Positions 1 to 9,520 of a stretch of 64,000 nt of DNA are shown in pieces. Every line of letters begins with the position of its first letter. Positions within the stretch are counted from its first letter, which is position 1. Source of the DNA: Termitomyces sp. T153 (taxonomy: Eukaryota > Basidiomycota > Agaricomycetes > Agaricales > Lyophyllaceae). A model generated the notes under the pieces. It saw only the letters and a list, made by a program, of their open reading frames with translations, had not been told where the DNA came from and ran no database searches. The translations under genes and the position numbers were made by a program. The stretch is from contig JACKQL020000182.1 of the NCBI GenBank assembly GCA_018296165.2, forward strand, positions 1-64,000, given 5' to 3'.

Positions 1-3000
1 AGCCCTGGAGGAGGAATGTGGAGAGGAGTTTGGTGGCATACACAAGCCAGAGTTCCCAGACAAGGTGGTAGAAGTGGGGGACTGGATTTACACTACCACT
101 GTACACCTGCTGCCTTCAGTTGCAGAGATCTGGGTTAGCCAGACCATATCCCAGAGGCTGGCCCAGGCATTTGCCACCAACACCATGCCCCAGGAGTTCT
201 GAGATGTGGTGCTCCCCTACCTCTATGCATTCAAGAATGTATTCTCTAAGGCCTCATTTGACACACTTTTGGAGCATAAGAAGTGGGACTACACCATTGA
301 ACTGCTGCCAGACTCCATGCCCTCCAGCTGTAAGGCTTATCTGCTAGTGCTCTTGGAACAGGACAAACTCAATGCTTTCTAGTAGGAGAACCTGGACTCC
401 AGTTGCATTTGCTCTTCCAAGTCTCTGATGGCTTGCTCTGGTTTGTCCAGGATTATTGGGTTCTCAATGCCATAATGGTAAAGAACCACTACCCCCTCCC
501 CCTCATCTCTGAGCTCATCAACAACCTCTGGGGTGCACAATACTTCACTAAACTGGACATCCAGTGGGGTTACAACAACTTGTGCATCCAGAAAAGAGAC
601 AAGTAGAAGGCTGCCTCCTAGACCAACCAGGGATTGTTTGAACCACTTGTGATGTTCTTTGGACTCACCAACAGCCCTGCCACCTTCCAGGCAATGATGA
701 ACAGCATCTTTTGGGACCTCATTGTGGAGGGTGTAGTGTGTGTATACCTTGACAATATTCTCATCTACACCAAGATGCTGGAAGAACACTGTTGGATCAC
801 TTGCCTTGTCCTGGAACACCTCCACCAGCACCAGCTCTACCTCAAACCAGAGAAGTGTGAGTTCAAGCAGACTTGGATTAAGTATCTTGGTGTGATCATC
901 TCATATGGAGCTGTGGAGATGGACCTGGTGAAAGTGGCAGATGTGGCAGAGTGGCAGAAGGAGGTACAGGTGTTCCTTGGCTTTGTGAACTTCTACCAGA
1001 GATTCATTCAGGACTTCCTGCACCATGCCTGCCCATTATTTGACCTCACTGGGAAGGACATTGCATGGAGTTGGGGACCTCCAAAGCAGGCTGCCTTCAA
1101 TGCCCTCAAGCATACCATCACCTCTGGGCCCATCCTCCTCTTCCTGGAAGACAACTCCCCCTTCTGGGTGGAGGCTGACAGCTCCAACTTCACCATGGGG
1201 GCCACCCTTTTGCAGCAATCCCTGGAGGATGGAAAGTGGCATCCAGTGGCCTTTTACTCCAAGAGCCTAAATGCAGTGGAGTGGAACTATAAGATCCATG
1301 ACAAGAAGATGCTGGCCATCATCTGGTTGTTTGAGGAGTGGCAGCACTTCCTGGAAGGTGCACAGCACAAATTTGAGGTCTGGATGGATCACAAGAACCT
1401 CAAATACTTCAGGACAGCCAAGAAGCTCAACTGCCAACAGGCCCAGTGGTCCTGCTATCTAGCCAACTTTGACTTCTTGCTGCACTACAAGCCAGGCCAG
1501 AGTATGGGAAAACTAGATGCCCTATTCTGGAGAGCAGACAATGGCACTGGAGGGAATAATAATAGCAACATTGTGCTCCTCCACCCCAAATTGTTTGTGA
1601 TCCAAGCCATGGAGGATCTTGCTGTTGAGGGAGCAGAGGTGGATATCCTCTGGGACATCCAATGTGGAAATTAGAATGGTCACCAAGAGGAACTTGTTGC
1701 ATAGGCATCCCAGGCACTGAAGTCAAGATGCACCACTGGCACCAAGTCTGTCTGTGCAGACAAATGGGCCCTCTAAGATGGACTTCTAACCTTCTATGAC
1801 TGCATCTATGTGCCCAATGTCCTGAAGCTCTGTTAGAGGATTGTAGAGCAACACCATAACTCTTAGGTCACTGGAAACCTTAGCAAATAAAAAATGTTGG
1901 AGCTGGTATCCCTAGAATTACTGGTGGCCACAGATGTCCCAGTACATTGGGTCCTACACCAGTACCTGTGATCTCTGTTTCTGGACCAAGCCCCAACACT
2001 GTCTCTCCACTAGACAGCTGCATCCCCTCCCTGTCCCCTCAAAACACTGGAGCATTGCATCAGTGGACTTCATTATGGAGCTCCCTGACACCCATGGTTA
2101 TGATGCCATCATGGTAGTGGTGGGCCTGTATGGCAAGCAAGCACACTTCATTCCCACTCACACTACCTGCTCCATCATAGGGGCCACAAACCTGTACCAG
2201 AAAAACATCTGGAAGCTCCATGGCCTCTCCAATGCCTATGTATCCAACTGCAGGTGACAATTCATAGCATACTTTACCCAAGAACTCTACTGACTACTTG
2301 GCATGAAGCTTCGCACCTCTACCACCTACCACCCACAGTCCAATGGCCAAGCTAAACACATGAACTAGGAGCTCAAGCAATACCTCCATCTTTTCTACAA
2401 TGAGTGCCAGAACAACTGGGACAAAATCCTCTCCAATGCTGAGTTTTAGTACAATAACCACATTCATGCAGCCACCCAGTTTTCACCCTTTTTCTTGGAC
2501 ACCAGATGTCACCCATGCATGGGATTTGAACCTCAGGCTCAGCTATCAGAGAATGAGGCTATAAACAAGTTTGTGGACTAGATGAAGAGGTCACAGGAGG
2601 AAGCCTGGGAAGCCCTGGCAAAGGCAAAGGATGACATAGCAAGATATTATGACTGCAGAAGAACCCCAGTGCCCAAGTACCAGCCTGGGGATTGAGTCTA
2701 CCTGGATGCCTCTAATATTACAACCACCTGACTATCAAAAAAGCTCTTGCACCACCAGTTAGGACCCTTCACAGTAGAACAGCAGGTTGGGCCACTGGCC
2801 TATTAGCTCTGGCTCCCTGCAGGGATGTGCCAGCCCCACCCAGTGTTCAATGTAGTTAAGCTAACTCCAGCCCCACAGGACCCTATCCTAGAACAATGCC
2901 CAGCACCCCCACCACCTCCAGTGGTGGTCAACAACAACAAGGAGTATGAGGTGGACAAAATCCTGAACAGTTGTCTGTTCTAACAATGGTTGCAATACAA

Positions 3001-3199
3001 GGTGAAGTGGAAAGGTTATGGAATCAAGAACATTTCCTGAGAACTGCAGGAGAATGTGCATGTGCTGGGGCTGATTAGGGAGTTCCACCAGAGGCACCCC
3101 AATGTGCTGCAAGCCATCCAAGGAATCTACCCAATCTCACCAGTGGACTAGGCAATCCAGAACCTCTTCTACTCTGTGTGTCAAGATGCTGCATGCTAG
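1..3199 (+). pseudogene. Gypsy-A pol remnant (PR tail, RT, RNase H, integrase, chromodomain)
   Basis: RT begins near 403 with a VQDYWVLNA-type block. The catalytic YLDD box at 745-756 reads YLDN, so the second catalytic aspartate is lost. A long open stretch at 634-1674 holds the RT end and RNase H (VEADSS near 1170, MDHKNLKYF near 1385). The zinc-binding part of integrase lies near 1840-1980 (EQHHNS, then CDLC). The integrase core at 1934-2257 includes SVDF and IMELPD. The chromodomain is near 2940-3100 (EYEVDKILNS, VKWKGYG) but contains stops. The mixed TAG, TGA and TAA stops and frame changes show long decay. The chromodomain is known in related elements to guide integration to marked histones; that role is inferred here. 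Confidence 0.88.
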
Positions 3200-3202
3200 A
3201 TC

Positions 3203-3542
3203 TGACCTCTGACTTCCATTCCTGACCTCCATGGCAATCTCTATGGCTTGTTCCAGACCTCTGGAAATCTCTGGAGATCTTCAGAACTTTCCACAATTCC
3301 CCACTGAGCACTTCCCTAGGGTTAGGACTAGCTCTGGCCTGCTGTACAGTTGTTCCCATGCCTCTGCCACCTGCTGATGTGCTGCACTGAGCAGTGGGGA
3401 TCCTTAGACTTGTTCTCTTTGGATTCCCCTCTGCTAGGTGATTAGTTACTGTTGTATCCATCAATTGCCTTGCTAAATATACTTTGGATCCCCCTCTGCT
3501 AGCTACATGATTGAGCCATTGCTCCCAGAGGTTGCCCTTACA
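3203..3542 (+). repeat. LTR-A, 3' LTR of Gypsy-A copy 1
   Basis: It matches the LTR pair at 17315-17663 and 18816-19164, sharing the doubled block TTTGGATTCCCCTCTGCTAG and the end GGTTGCCCTTACA. Its first bases are slightly rearranged relative to those copies, so the exact start is uncertain by a few bases. Confidence 0.82.
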
Positions 3543-3762
3543 GCTATTGTTTGACAAATCTCAACTGGGAGACTGAATACAGCTGTTCAGGCCACTAATT
3601 TTATTGACATCATTTCCAACCCTGTCTCTCCTCAGACTGTCTGGAATGCACTGAAGAAGGAGGGGTATTGGTCTGCTACAAAGAGGAAGGTTCCTATGCT
3701 CAAAGCTAGACATTGGCAACTATGACTTAATTGGGCTCAAGGGCATCAAAACTGGACTGTGG
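3543..3762 (+). pseudogene. Tc1/mariner-like transposase fragment (Tc1-1)
   Basis: The translated plus strand gives AVQATNFI, SNPVSPQTVWNALKKEG, then KARHWQL and GHQNWTVE. This resembles the stretch between the DNA-binding helices and the catalytic domain of Tc1/mariner transposases. Its first 70 bases are the reverse complement of 6059-6138, another copy of the same gene. It is cut at 3542 by the Gypsy-A LTR and at about 3762 by a switch into reversed Gypsy-B sequence. In-frame stops show that it is dead. Confidence 0.72.
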
Positions 3763-4569
3763 AGTTTGCAATGTCTACATAGACATTATGGAACTTGCCA
3801 GGGACCTTCATGGTTACCCTGATCCCATAATTTACTATGGAATAACTTCCAATTGTTCCAAGCTGCAGGGCAATTGGAAATGATGGCATAATTCCAGAGG
3901 TTGTGCTTTTAGAGTCCCACAGCGTCCATGCTCATCAGCCATTCATCTCCACCCAAAAGAGGAGACATTCTTTGTCTTGTGCTGGCAGCACAGGTTAGTC
4001 CATGGCATCTTTAGCAGCCATGATCAGCACCTTGCAAATACAAACCTCATTGCTAGGTTTGTGTGCCCTATGCTTGGCAGTAATGACTTCAGTGAGAGCA
4101 AATAGTCCCTCACTGTCACTAACCTGGGTATAGCAGTCATTCTCATATGTTTCCAATTCAATGTACTCCTCATCATTCTCCTGAGTCTCTTTGGACTCAG
4201 CTTCTTGATCATCAGTGGCTTCAGCAGGATCTTCATCCTGCTCATTGTCAGCATCTCCAAAGGAGCAGCAGTATGTGCCACTTGCATGAACACTTGAGGG
4301 GCTGGCTTAGTTGGCTCCTTATATCTGCAGGTGAAATTCCCAACCTTTCCACACTTGTAACAGTTTGCAGATTGTCTAGCATCCTTGCCTGGTTGGCCTG
4401 AAGCTATGACTAACATGTCCTTTTCTGCAGCAAGATGCCTTCTTGCTACTTGCACCACTCTCACAGGTTTAGAAGGGCCTGGGTCCCCACTGACTTGCAG
4501 AAGCATAGGCCTTGAGGCCATCACATAGAGACATACACATGTAGTGTGTCCTACATTACAGTGGAGCAC
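3763..4569 (-). pseudogene. Gypsy-B gag-protease fragment, reversed
   Basis: The minus strand from 4569 encodes a gag tail with a zinc knuckle (CYKCGKVGNFTC, histidine replaced by asparagine), an acidic linker, the tail AAKDAMD, and then a protease-like part (VTMKVPGKF, HNVYVDI). The order and residues parallel the Gypsy-B copy at 41122-41900. No LTR is visible at either end, so this is a truncated or rearranged piece. It joins Tc1-1 sequence near 3762 without a recognisable target duplication. Confidence 0.75.
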
Positions 4570-4999
4570 CCTTTAGATTGTATCCTACATCACTGGTGGA
4601 GTCTGCTACACCATAGCAGAACCCTCACAATGTAGCATGTTATACAGGTGCTGTGGAGGCCATACATTGTGCCATACTGTATATATCCAGCAGAGTCCTT
4701 TGACCAGGATCTGGAGCTGACTACTGGGTCTATTGCAATTATATTTAACAGTGACCAGCCCCACTCAACACTGAAATCTGCTGGTGTCAGCAGACTGGAA
4801 GCAGATCCAGTCACCATCCATTTCTTATGACCAGCTGCCACCACTTGTGACAAAATCTGCCCTCAGGAACATATCTGCCTAGCACCATCAGAAAGCCACT
4901 GAGAAGATGGGGGGTGGCCAAAGCCAGTAAAACCACTGGCAACAAGCCACTTAAATGAAAAGTGATATGAAGATCTATTTTAACTGCAGAAATTACAAT
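4570..4999. other. Unassigned CpG-poor stretch between transposon fragments
   Basis: There are short open frames on both strands, but I recognise no protein family. CpG scarcity suggests old transposon DNA like its neighbours. It separates the reversed Gypsy-B fragment from the reversed Tc1-1 fragment. Confidence 0.4.
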
Positions 5000-5200
5000 C
5001 AGGCAAGTTCCATAATGTCTGTGTAAACATTGCAAACTCCAAAGTCCAGTTCTGATACTTTTGAGCCCATTTAAGTCATAGTTGCCAATGTCTAGCTTTA
5101 AGCATAGGAACTTTCCTCTTTGTAGCAGGCAGACCAATATACCTCCTCCTTCAGCACATTCCAGACAGTCTGAGGAGAGAAAGGATTGGAAATGATGTTG
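5000..5200 (-). pseudogene. Tc1/mariner-like transposase fragment, reversed
   Basis: This is the reverse complement of about 3600-3800, including the SNPFSPQTVWN block and the QNWT block. It also includes about 30 bp of the same Tc1/Gypsy-B junction seen near 3762. The coding sequence continues on the far side of the insertion at 5201-6058, where the N-terminal part lies at 6059-6330. Frameshifts and stops are present. Confidence 0.68.
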
Positions 5201-6058
5201 ATACACCAGTCTCAACAATGAGATTGGCAGAGGAAAAAGCCTAGTTAAAGTATATTATAAAACAATATACTTTACAAATGAAAACAGCTGAAAACCGTAA
5301 GCTGGTGAAAAATGTTGAAAACTGTAAGCATAAGGCATACCTTAAAGTAAAACCTCCCATGTAAAACCAAGGATGAACCCAAAGTCAGTTGACAAACAGC
5401 CAGGAAGCTGGCCATCAAATTTTGATGGCAGGAGCCAAGAATTGATCTCAGCTAACAATCCAAGTTTTCCCTCAATCCAGGGCTAGCCCCTCCCTTCTCT
5501 GGCCAACCAACTTGAACCAAACAGCCCTCAAGTCCACAGTGATAAGGATCAGCAGACAAAAGGAGAGGACAAAGGGAGAGAAAAAGGGACAGACAAAAGA
5601 GCAGCCTAGGCCTCAGCATGATTGAACCTGAATTGCTGATGCCAAAAATAAGTGCATGCCCAGGCCCAACCATGCAGCCCAGCCCACCAACTGGTTGACC
5701 ACACTCCCAGATGATGATGAAAATATGTGGAAAAGCCATGGTCTGTGTGCAGACTGAGGGGTATAAAAGGAGAGGATTTTTGAGCCTATTGAACAAGCAA
5801 AGTACTAGCTACAGCTCAGAAATCCCCAGGGAGCAGGTTTCTTAGGCCAATAAACTATTATTCTCTTTAGGCTTAAAATTTATTATATTTTGCTTGAGCC
5901 TTGTGATCAGACTTGACCTGGTTGAGTTTGTAATCTAAATCAATTAAAATCTACTTTGTACAACACTTTTAGAGTGAGCTATGTAAAATCAAGTCCCAAA
6001 CACCTTTGTGAGTCAGAGTTTGGAGCTGAGTTTGAAAACTAAGCCAATTTCACCAATT
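5201..6058 (+). repeat. Putative solo LTR splitting the Tc1-1 transposase
   Basis: Removing this stretch rejoins the two halves of the transposase, and both edges repeat the bases TGTTGATA, so it is an insertion with a short target duplication. Inside are a TATA box (TATAAAAGG near 5762) and a polyadenylation-like CAATAAAC at about 5850, as expected of an LTR. I do not see its family elsewhere in the window. The exact ends and the usual TG/CA termini are not clear. Confidence 0.5.
5762..5770 (+). promoter_or_regulatory. TATA box of the putative solo LTR
   Basis: TATAAAAGG lies about 90 bp before a CAATAAAC polyadenylation-like signal, the usual U3/R arrangement of an LTR. This is inferred from sequence only. 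Confidence 0.4.
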
Positions 6059-6330
6059 TCGCATCAATGTTGTTGATAAAATTGGTGGCCTGAACAGCTG
6101 TATCTAGTCTCCCAGTTGAGATTTGTCAAACAATAGCCTGTTTATCACATAGAGGAAGCTTAGCTGGATGGCCTCCAGGATGGTTTTCCTTGTCCACCTC
6201 CAACTCTCTACCAATCTTCCCAATAGTAGACTTCTCTGGACCAGTTTTGGCCTCAATCTGATGCAGAGAATACCCTTGAGCAAGGAGAGAAGCAACAGTA
6301 GAGCATTGTGCAGGAGAAGTAGCTTTTATG
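6059..6330 (-). pseudogene. Tc1/mariner-like transposase, N-terminal helix-turn-helix part
   Basis: Read from 6300 downward, the minus strand gives a helix-turn-helix type sequence (QGYSLHQIEAKTG, STIGKIGREL, then a proline/glycine hinge and AVQATNFI). This matches the paired DNA-binding helices at the N terminus of Tc1-type transposases. The frame is broken by small shifts and a stop. It lies next to the element terminus at 6331-6671 and continues at 5200 after the solo LTR. Confidence 0.7.
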
Positions 6331-6671
6331 ATGGTGGTTGAAGATCAAGATGTGATTCGACCATCTTGAGCCACTCCCAAATATAACCAAACATGGTCAC
6401 ATAACTCTGTTGACATGCAACTTTACTCTTAAATAAGGATAAGCCTGCAAAATTTGAGATGCTCAAAAAACTGTCCCAATGAGTGGATATTTTCAAATGG
6501 CCATTACTTCATCAGTTTTGATTGAAAATTACATAAACTAAAATGCAGTTTGTAGTTATGATGCCATAGTATTTTACATGATTTAACCAGAATTCCAAAC
6601 ACATCTGATCCTTCATGCCAATGTCATCTTTCAAAAAGTATAAAACATTGGGACAGTTTTTTGAGCCACTG
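6331..6671 (-). repeat. Tc1-1 5' untranslated region and terminal repeat
   Basis: This is the reverse complement of 35457-35830, so it is a repeated element end. The outermost bases read CAGTGGCTCAAAAAACTG on the minus strand, next to the transposase start. Within it, GCTCAAAAAACTGTCCCAAT near 6463 and its reverse complement ending near 6670 form a palindromic pair about 200 bp apart. Confidence 0.68.
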
Positions 6672-7154
6672 CAAGAGTCAAGCAAGGGGCAAGCAAGCAG
6701 CAAACACAGTGAGCTAAGCTAGGGGGTGACATTGGAGTTGCCTACAGTTCAATAGATAGACCTGGTGAACACTGCTATTGTTTGATCTGAGGATATTCTA
6801 TCTTGTAGACCACTTTATATACTAACTTGGTGGCTATGTTATGACTAATACTAAATGACCAAGTAGGCTTAAGTATGTAAAGGAGTATGACTAAACAGTA
6901 ATCAATGTTGTGGAACATCAGGCATATCCCACTTACATAAGTCATGAGACAGGGTTCTATGTGCAGTCAAATGGCCTCTGCCCTGGCAACTCTGATTTAG
7001 GCCACATGATGTTTCTCAAATGTTCTAGATCATTCATAGACTTTGGAGAACCACCAAAAGTCTGATGATATAAGTGCACAGCCACTGCAACAGTGAACAA
7101 TGAATGCTACAGCTTCATCATTGACATTTGATAAATATGTCTCTTGAGCCTCTG
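6672..7154. other. Gene-free CpG-poor stretch before the host island
   Basis: No ORF with recognisable content and no repeat match was found. CpG content rises sharply after about 7230, marking the border between transposon-derived DNA and the host island. Confidence 0.4.
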
Positions 7155-7630
7155 CTCTCAGAATAAGAGGTTTTTAAGGTATGTAATCTACTTCAGATTT
7201 GACCTTGTTGGACTGAATGGGTGGATTCATTAGGCTCGGATTCTCGTTCAAACGTTCATTGGCTCGAACTATTCAAAAACTCATGTTTGTCATGTTCATT
7301 GTGGAGCTCGTGTGTTTCTTGTTGTCAACTACAATTTTTTATACATATATGTATCCTTCTTGCTTGCGCAAACTCTCGAATACTCTGCGCGTACTGAAGT
7401 TGCTAGAAGAAGTGATGCGATAAGACGACATGTCCCGTGCAAACACGATGATACAAAGACCGAACGACGTTGGCAAAAAAGAAAGTTCGTCACTCCCAGG
7501 GATGTGGCCAGTGTGGCTGAAGATAGGATTTCGGATGGTCCCGCCGGTGCCGCGTCACGCGTGGCTTGGCCATAAATGTATAGAGTATTATCAACATATC
7601 TTTGCTGCCTGATTTTCGCAATTCAGAACC

Positions 7631-8071
7631 ATGGCTCAGATCACCCCTTTTATAAGGTGAAACCAGCATTTGGTCATGTTATGGCATGGTAACTAACTCA
7701 TTTCCTTTGATAGCTCGCCAGACGAACTTCCACCACTTCGTGAACATTACGGCGAATTCAAAGCGTTTGGCTGGGATTATGAATTCAAAGATATCGTCAA
7801 ATGGGCTGAGGAACACGGACACCCGAATGAGGACTATATTAACTCCTGCACCATACTGGGGAACAATCTACCTGAGTCACATGTACGGATTACCCGTGTT
7901 CGAGACGACGACGGAGCCATTTTTAGAATGTGCCTCGTCATTGCGACCAACCGGTCCTTATTGGACCGACAGAGGGCATTGGATAAAGAGCTTATAGAAT
8001 CGTATCGTGCCGTTCATGGATGGGACAAGCCGCCACGATGGTTTGATCATGTATCGAGCTCGGACCTCTAA
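7631..8071 (+). CDS. Small two-exon gene, paralogue 1, unknown function
   Basis: Proposed exons are 7631-7656 and 7714-8071 (donor GTGAAA, acceptor GATAG), giving 127 residues. I chose the start because paralogue 2 has the same MAQ start, intron position and intron phase. The body contains LPPLREHYGEF, FGWDY, IVKWAEEHGHPN, an LPESHVRITRVR block, LVIATN, and a conserved end RAVHGWDKPP. No signal peptide or membrane segment is visible. I do not recognise the family. Preservation of both splice sites and the frame in two diverged copies argues that the gene is or was functional. Confidence 0.72.
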
Positions 8072-8625
8072 TATTTAGGTTTCTAAGGTATACATGCTAC
8101 TCGAGATCTGATCTTGTCGAATTGAATAGTGGATTCATGAGGCTCGGATTCTCGTACAAAGTTGAGCTTCACTATCCATTGGCTCGAGTTACTATCTAAA
8201 ACCTTATGTTTGTTATGTTCATTGTGGTGGAAGCTCATGTGTTCTAAAGTTGTTGTCAATTTACAATTTTGTTATACATATATCCTTGCGAAAACTCTCG
8301 GATACTATCTGCTAGTACTAGTGATGTAGCGCGTACTTTATAATAGAAGAAGTGATGTGATCAATAGGAGTCGAGACGCGTCCACAATGGTACTCGAATA
8401 ACACTGGCAAAAGAAAATCACTCTTAGCTTGTACTTAAGTCAGGGATGTGGCTAGTGTTCCATATAGTAACTTAAAGGATTTCGGAAGGTCTGCTGCGTG
8501 GCTTCAAGGGTCACGGATCTGGCCATCAATGCATCAGTGATTTGGACATATCAACGTTTCTTGATAAGTCAAACCAAACCCTACTTTGCACGCTTCTGAA
8601 CCAAGCCTCCACCTGTTTTGCGACA

Positions 8626-9102
8626 ATGGCTCAGGCAACCTCCGACAACGACGACGATATTGCAAGGTAAGAATCATACTTCATCATATTATGACATTCA
8701 AGTACTTAACTAACTTTGAGTCATCATCTCAGTGGCTCACCAGACGAGCTTCCACCGCTTCGGGAATATTACGGAGAATTCAAAGCGTTCGGCTGGGATT
8801 ATGAACCCCCAGATGTCGTAGAATGGGCTGCGAAACACGGCTACCCGAATGAGATTTATATAAATGCTATGGACAAGCTGGCGAAGAGTCTACCTGAGAA
8901 CCATATACGACTTACCCGCGTTCGAGACAAAAAGACCTACGGAGACAAGCTTTGCAAGATGGGTCTCATTATTGCGACCAACAAGTCCTTATTAGACCGA
9001 CAGAGGGCGTTGGATAAAGAGCTTATTGAATCCTATCGCGCAGTGCATGGATGGGACAAGCCGCCGCAATGGTTTGATCATGTCCCGAGCTCGGACGTCT
9101 AA
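8626..9102 (+). CDS. Small two-exon gene, paralogue 2, unknown function
   Basis: Exons are 8626-8666 and 8733-9102 (donor GTAAGA, acceptor CTCAG), giving 136 residues. The first exon is acidic (SDNDDDIA). The second contains LPPLREYYGEF, FGWDYEPPDVVEWAAKHG, LPENHIRLTRVR, IIATNKSLLDRQRALDKEL and HGWDKPPQWFDHV. It is longer than paralogue 1 in the middle, with an extra lysine-rich insertion. The tryptophan and acidic residues are the best conserved between the copies. It sits head to tail with paralogue 1 and upstream of the F-box/WD40 gene on the same strand. Function is unknown; a small intracellular protein is the most I can infer. Confidence 0.75.
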
Positions 9103-9520
9103 TAAGGTATGTAATTTACTCCAGATTCGACCTTGTAGAAACTGACTGAGTGGATTCATTAGGCTCGTTCAAACGTTCACTCTCCATTGTCCGGAGTTAC
9201 TATCTGAAAAGTCATGTATAACTAGTGATTTGTCAAGTTCATTGTGGCCGAACTCATGTGTTTCTTGTTGTCAACTACAATTTTGTTATACATATATCTT
9301 GGAAAAACTCTCGAATACTCAAGTTGTACTTTAAAAGAAGTGATGGGATCAGCGGGTCGAGACGCGTGCATACAAACATGATGATACACAAGCCAGCCAA
9401 AAGTCGAACGACGTTGGCACTCTCGACGTATACCTTGTATCTGATTGTTCTTTCTTGCTTTTGTATACCCCTTATAGTGTCTCAACTACGAGTGACTAAC
9501 GCTTCTGCTTGACGCGTGTC

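Larger units (their letters stand above)
1..3542 (+). mobile_element. Gypsy-A copy 1, Ty3/gypsy chromovirus, 5' end outside the window
   Basis: The pol region reads in order protease tail, reverse transcriptase, RNase H, integrase and chromodomain, and is followed by an LTR ending in CCCTTACA. This is the domain order of Ty3/gypsy chromoviruses. The 5' LTR and gag lie before the window. Immediately after the LTR the sequence continues as a Tc1/mariner transposase, so this element jumped into a DNA transposon. CpG is rare and stops are frequent, so the copy is inactive. Confidence 0.9.
7155..9418 (+). repeat. Three tandem diverged units carrying the small paralogous genes
   Basis: Three units start near 7170, 8085 and 9104. 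Each begins with AAGGTAT, then GTGGATTCAT, TTCATTGTGG and TACATATAT in the same order. Units 1 and 2 each contain a two-exon gene. Unit 3 stops after about 310 bp and runs into the 5' flank of the F-box/WD40 gene. The units differ by substitutions and indels, so the duplications are not recent. Confidence 0.8.

Noticed and set aside
1..3199. Classical RIP (CpA to TpA) as the cause of decay
   Set aside because: TG and CA dinucleotides remain abundant and LTR differences cluster at CpG-derived sites. Some TAG stops could reflect CpA changes, so computed RIP indices would be needed to exclude a minor role.
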